From Christiangramia forsetii KT0803 (lineage in GTDB: Bacteria; Bacteroidota; Bacteroidia; Flavobacteriales; Flavobacteriaceae), in NCBI RefSeq assembly GCF_000060345.1, contig NC_008571.1, positions 3,104,501 to 3,168,500 on the forward strand: a stretch of 64,000 nucleotides of DNA, read 5' to 3'. The notes beneath the pieces were generated by a model. It was not told the origin of the DNA. It did no database searches and saw only the letters and a list, made by a program, of their open reading frames with translations. Shown in pieces: positions 60,643 through 64,000 of the stretch. A program made the position numbers and the translations under genes. How positions within the stretch are numbered: position 1 is the first letter of the stretch; every line of letters starts with the position of its first letter.

Positions 60643-62559
60643 CTAACTTATCTTTTCAATACCTAGCTGAATCTCCTCCCATTCTTCCATCAACTTTTCC
60701 AGCTTTTTCTTGGAAGTATTATAATTCGTGAGAAAATCTGGTTTAGTCACTGTTTCCTCGTAATTATTTGCAAGCTGCTTATCTTTCGCCTTCAGCTCTT
60801 TTTCGAGCTTGGTAATTTTAGCCTCGGTCTTACTAAGTTTATTTTTTAAACTTTTAACTTCCTTCTGATCAGTAAAAGATCTCTTTTCAGAAGCTTCAGA
60901 TTTATTTTTAGGTGACTTAACTTTATCTCTTTTTTCCACCGCTCGCATATCCTGAAGTTTTCTCTGCTCCAGGTAATAATCCACATCTCCAAGATACTCC
61001 TTAATTTTATGATTTCTGAATTCATAAACTCTGCTTGTAAGATTCTGAAGAAAATCCCTATCGTGAGAAACGATAATTAAGGTGCCTTCAAAATTATTCA
61101 GAGCATCTTTTAGTACATTCTTAGATTTAATATCAAGGTGGTTGGTAGGCTCATCCATTACCAGAACATTAAAGGGTTCAAGTAACATTTTACAAAGCGC
61201 CAGACGATTCCGCTCTCCTCCGGAAAGTACTTTTACCTTTTTATCTGCCTCATCACCTCTAAAGAGAAAAGCTCCAAGCATATCCCGAACTTTCGTTCTG
61301 TTTTTTTCATTTGAAGCGTCTTCCATGGTCTGGAGCACTGTTTTCTCACCGTCAAGATAATCTGACTGGTTTTGTGCAAAATATCCCAACTGAACATTAT
61401 GTCCCAACTTTAATTTACCTTCATGCTTAATCTCGCCAATAATGATCTTAGCGAGGGTAGTTTTACCCTGTCCGTTTTGGCCCACAAAGGCTATTTTACT
61501 CTGGCGCTCAATTAAAAGATTAATATCTCTCAATACTTTTTTATCGCCATAAGATTTTTCAAGGTTCTCTGCCTCAATAACCACTTTCCCTGGATTCACC
61601 GAAACCGGAAAGTTTACACTCATCACCGAATTATCGTCTTCAGCTACTTCAATACGGTCTACCTTTTCAAGTTTTTTTATGAGGGATTGTGCCATAGAGG
61701 CCTTACTGGCCTTAGCACGGAATTTATCGATCAGTTTTTCGGTATTTTCAATCTCTTTTTGCTGATTCTTTTGTGCTGCCAGTTGCTGTTCTCTTAGCTC
61801 TTTTCTAAATTCTATAAATTCTGAATAGGGTTTTCTGTAATCGTAAATACTTCCTAAAGAGATTTCTATACTTCGATTCGTTACATTGTTCAGGAACATC
61901 TTATCGTGAGAAACTAGCATTACAGACCCCGGATAATTATTCAGAAAACTTTCTAACCAGATGATACTTTCAATATCCAGGTGGTTAGTAGGCTCATCCA
62001 GCAGCAAAATATCATTGTTCTGAAGTAACAGCTTTGCTAATTCAATCCTCATTCTCCAACCACCGGAGAACGTCTCTGTAAGCTTATCGAAATCACCTCT
62101 ATCAAACCCAAGACCCTGAAGTACTTTTTCGGTCTCTCCTTCATAATTATATCCTCCAATGATCTCGTATTGATGGGTAATCTCACTAAGATCTTGTATT
62201 AGGTCATTGTAAGATTCACTTTCATAATCTGTTCTGGTAGCCAGTTGCTCATTGATCACCGCCATCTTAGCTTCAAGCTTTTTAATTTCCTCAAAAGCCT
62301 GATGAGCTTCGTCAATGACCGTTCTTCCTTTTTCAAAATCAAGATCCTGCTTTAGAAACCCAATTCTGAGCTCTTTCTCCTTGGCGATCTGCCCGGAATC
62401 ATATTCCTGTTCTCCGGAAATAATCTTCAATAAGGTAGATTTTCCCGCACCATTTTTTCCTATAAGACCAACTCTGTCACCGGCACCAAGCCTGAAACTT
62501 ACCCCCTTAAAGAGATATTCACCCTGAAAAGAAACCGAAAGATTATGAATATTAAGCAT
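60643..62559 (-). CDS. ABC-F family ATPase (translation factor type)
   Basis: Soluble protein with two ABC ATPase domains and no membrane part; such proteins act on stalled ribosomes. Domain 1 has GKNGAGKSTLL near residue 37, FSGGWRMR, and LLLDEPTNHLD. Domain 2 has GQNGQGKTTL near residue 350, LSGGERNR and VMDEPTNHLD. An interdomain linker with a charged helix (PtIM) lies between about 240 and 300. The C-terminal coiled coil from about residue 560 (KNKLSKTEAKITKLEKEL) is like Uup/YheS. The start is placed at MLNIHNL; the longer frame adds 25 unrelated residues. At 638 residues it is normal. Confidence 0.92.
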   Translation of the reverse strand: MLNIHNLSVSFQGEYLFKGVSFRLGAGDRVGLIGKNGAGKSTLLKIISGEQEYDSGQIAKEKELRIGFLKQDLDFEKGRTVIDEAHQAFEEIKKLEAKMAVINEQLATRTDYESESYNDLIQDLSEITHQYEIIGGYNYEGETEKVLQGLGFDRGDFDKLTETFSGGWRMRIELAKLLLQNNDILLLDEPTNHLDIESIIWLESFLNNYPGSVMLVSHDKMFLNNVTNRSIEISLGSIYDYRKPYSEFIEFRKELREQQLAAQKNQQKEIENTEKLIDKFRAKASKASMAQSLIKKLEKVDRIEVAEDDNSVMSVNFPVSVNPGKVVIEAENLEKSYGDKKVLRDINLLIERQSKIAFVGQNGQGKTTLAKIIIGEIKHEGKLKLGHNVQLGYFAQNQSDYLDGEKTVLQTMEDASNEKNRTKVRDMLGAFLFRGDEADKKVKVLSGGERNRLALCKMLLEPFNVLVMDEPTNHLDIKSKNVLKDALNNFEGTLIIVSHDRDFLQNLTSRVYEFRNHKIKEYLGDVDYYLEQRKLQDMRAVEKRDKVKSPKNKSEASEKRSFTDQKEVKSLKNKLSKTEAKITKLEKELKAKDKQLANNYEETVTKPDFLTNYNTSKKKLEKLMEEWEEIQLGIEKIS

Positions 62560-62608
62560 TAATGCATTTTTTTTGCAAAGATGCTTAAATTTGCATTGCA
62601 AAAAAAAT

Positions 62609-62998
62609 ATGATGAGTCTTCTTAAGGGTACCAAGGTTTACAGCATTTTTACAGGCACATGTCCTGTATGTCAGGAAGAAAGCATGTACAGGCAAAATAA
62701 CCCATATAAACTACGTGAAGTATTCGAGATGCATGAGCGTTGTAGCAATTGTGGTACTAAATATAAGATTGAACCGTCCTTCTTTTACGGTGCGATGTAT
62801 GTTAGTTATGCTGTGGGAGTTGCTTTTTCTGTAGCAGCTTTTATAATCGCTTATGTTTTTCTAAATGCTACCCTGCTGGCGTCCTTTTTTACGATCGTGG
62901 GAACATTGATTATTTTTATGCCTGTGATTATGCGGCTATCCCGTAATATCTGGATAAATTTTTTCTTTAGTTACAAAAAGAATTCGGGAAAAGCTTAA
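62609..62998 (+). CDS. DUF983 membrane protein with zinc ribbon
   Basis: A 129-residue protein with a zinc-ribbon-like N-terminus (CPVC near residue 19 and CSNCG near residue 48) followed by two membrane helices (about 63-85 and 89-112), the DUF983 layout. Function is unknown; some relatives occur near cytochrome oxidase genes. Two adjacent ATGs (62609 and 62612) are possible starts; the longer frame from 62573 overlaps the promoter region and is not favoured. A TAAATTTG element at 62586-62593 could be its -7 site. It overlaps the convergent oxidoreductase gene by 4 bases. Confidence 0.87.
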   Translation: MMSLLKGTKVYSIFTGTCPVCQEESMYRQNNPYKLREVFEMHERCSNCGTKYKIEPSFFYGAMYVSYAVGVAFSVAAFIIAYVFLNATLLASFFTIVGTLIIFMPVIMRLSRNIWINFFFSYKKNSGKA

Positions 62999-64000
62999 TT
63001 TGAATTATAGTGCTTTTTAGTAAAACGTTGCAGATTGATCTCCGGATCTAATGTTTTATTATCTTCGATATTTTTCAGCAAGGCGACTGCCATATTTGGC
63101 GCTATAAGCACTCCTCTACTTCCAAAACCATTACAGCAATACATATTTCCAATTTCGGGATGTGAACCTACCAGGGGCTTCCTATCAGACACAGCAGGAC
63201 GTATCCCTGCCACCTGATCTACCACTTCAAAATCACATATTATGATTTTATTTAATTCCTTCAGCAATTTTTCTTTGGCACCAATGGTAACTTCTGGTGT
63301 TTTATCCTGATTATCATAGGTTGCGCCCGCTTTATACAAATTATTTCCTAGAGGCATAAGGAACACTGAAGATTTTACAGCAAAATCAAGCTGAAGCTCT
63401 TCAGAATAAATGCTAATATATTCTCCTTTGTTTCCTCTGAGCGGTAAATAATTAAAAAACGGATTCTGTTTTAGCCCAAACCCTTCACAAAAAATAATGT
63501 TCCTGGCCTGAATATCTCCATATTCAAAATGACTATCATTGCACTTCAAAGCTGAATAATTAAAGCGTTTACTCTTAATTAACTTCTTCTCATTTAGATA
63601 GTCCCGATATTTATTCAATAGACTTTCAGTATCAATATTACCTGTTTTAAGAACCTTGCCTAAACCATATTCAGCCTTGAGATTAAGATTGGTGTTTTTT
63701 TGAATTTCAGGATCTAGAAAGGGAGCTAATTGAGGTCTATCCAGAGCAACAAACCAGTCATTTTGTTCTTCTACAGAATGAAATCTTCGATAGATATTCC
63801 ATTCATAAATTAACTTCGTATTTAATTTATGTTCCAGCTTTTTATAAAATGGAAGAGCTGTCTCCATCTGCTCTGCTGCATTCCACGCCGGGGTGAAACG
63901 TTTTAAAATAACCGGATTAAATATACCCCCGGCTACGTACGATGAGCTCTGTGAGTTATCCTCGAATACCACCAAAGATTTATTACGGTTCAAAAGTTCT
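62995..64000 (-). CDS. FAD-dependent oxidoreductase (DAO family), partial at window end
   Basis: C-terminal 335 residues of an FAD amine/amino-acid oxidoreductase. The frame stays open to the last base with codons for ELLNRNKSLVVFE, which is the sequence that normally follows the dinucleotide-binding GxGxxG loop, so the start lies beyond the window; the TTG at 63993 is not a start. VAGGIFNPVILKRF near the beginning and RPAVSDRKPLVG and GFGSRGVLIAP near the C-terminus are typical of the DAO/MnmC-like C-terminal region. The substrate is unknown. Confidence 0.85.
   Translation of the reverse strand, partial: ELLNRNKSLVVFEDNSQSSSYVAGGIFNPVILKRFTPAWNAAEQMETALPFYKKLEHKLNTKLIYEWNIYRRFHSVEEQNDWFVALDRPQLAPFLDPEIQKNTNLNLKAEYGLGKVLKTGNIDTESLLNKYRDYLNEKKLIKSKRFNYSALKCNDSHFEYGDIQARNIIFCEGFGLKQNPFFNYLPLRGNKGEYISIYSEELQLDFAVKSSVFLMPLGNNLYKAGATYDNQDKTPEVTIGAKEKLLKELNKIIICDFEVVDQVAGIRPAVSDRKPLVGSHPEIGNMYCCNGFGSRGVLIAPNMAVALLKNIEDNKTLDPEINLQRFTKKHYNSN

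Noticed and set aside
63974-63993. TTG start for the FAD oxidoreductase
   Set aside because: The reading frame stays open to the window end and the FAD-binding loop would be missing, so the true start is outside the window.

Overview
The window reads as chromosome of an AT-rich Bacteroidota bacterium, most likely a marine member of the Flavobacteriaceae. That placement is an inference from gene families and style. Genes lack Shine-Dalgarno sequences. Several promoters fit the Bacteroidota consensus TTTG-N19/21-TAnnTTTG (best before tRNA-Phe). Typical families present are a CarboxypepD_reg-type outer-membrane barrel, a propeller-type hybrid sensor, GYDIA-type GHMP kinase beside class II HMG-CoA reductase, and CoaX. 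A Gramella/Christiangramia-like genus would fit but cannot be proved here.

Layout. 0.1-7.9 kb: tail-specific protease, then a plus-strand run surE, small membrane protein, lpxB, NlpC/P60 lipoprotein and ComEC, facing a thioredoxin-like protein. 8-13.4 kb: a peptide-use operon, DPP-IV followed by two POT transporters, closed by a terminator. 13.6-15.8 kb: HMG-CoA reductase and GYDIA kinase (mevalonate pathway). 16.3-24 kb: an envelope operon on the minus strand, coaX, outer-membrane protein, TPR protein, lptC, small membrane protein, CNNM/CorC protein and PpiD. 24.08-28.7 kb: tRNA-Phe followed by an accessory stretch with a frameshifted TolB/PHP (CehA/McbA-like) gene of clearly different base composition, decayed gene fragments and a palindromic repeat. 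28.7-34.2 kb: a 49-residue membrane protein, a TonB-receptor-like barrel, Der and Era. 34.4-40.9 kb: SulP transporter, a CarboxypepD_reg protein, an unknown 478-residue protein, a TrmH-family methyltransferase and a lipoprotein. 41.3-49.7 kb: glycogen branching enzyme and GH31 glucosidase converge, across a long imperfect palindrome, on a giant propeller sensor/regulator. 49.9-53.9 kb: DeoC, an unknown protein, an amidohydrolase and a SYLF lipoprotein. 53.9-60.6 kb: initiator tRNA with a broken copy upstream, SpoIIAA-like and CPXCG proteins, and a TolC-RND-HlyD efflux operon. 60.6-64 kb: ABC-F protein, DUF983 protein and an FAD oxidoreductase cut by the window end.

Most of the window is ordinary core genome, and I do not see a multi-gene defence or secretion system that is new. 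The strongest leads are (1) the hybrid sensor at 45885-49748, which keeps its propeller and AraC output domain but has lost the kinase histidine, the kinase N-box asparagine and the receiver aspartate, so it cannot signal by the usual phosphorelay; (2) the eroded foreign island at tRNA-Phe; and (3) the initiator tRNA gene whose promoter-proximal copy has been disrupted by a dispersed repeat.
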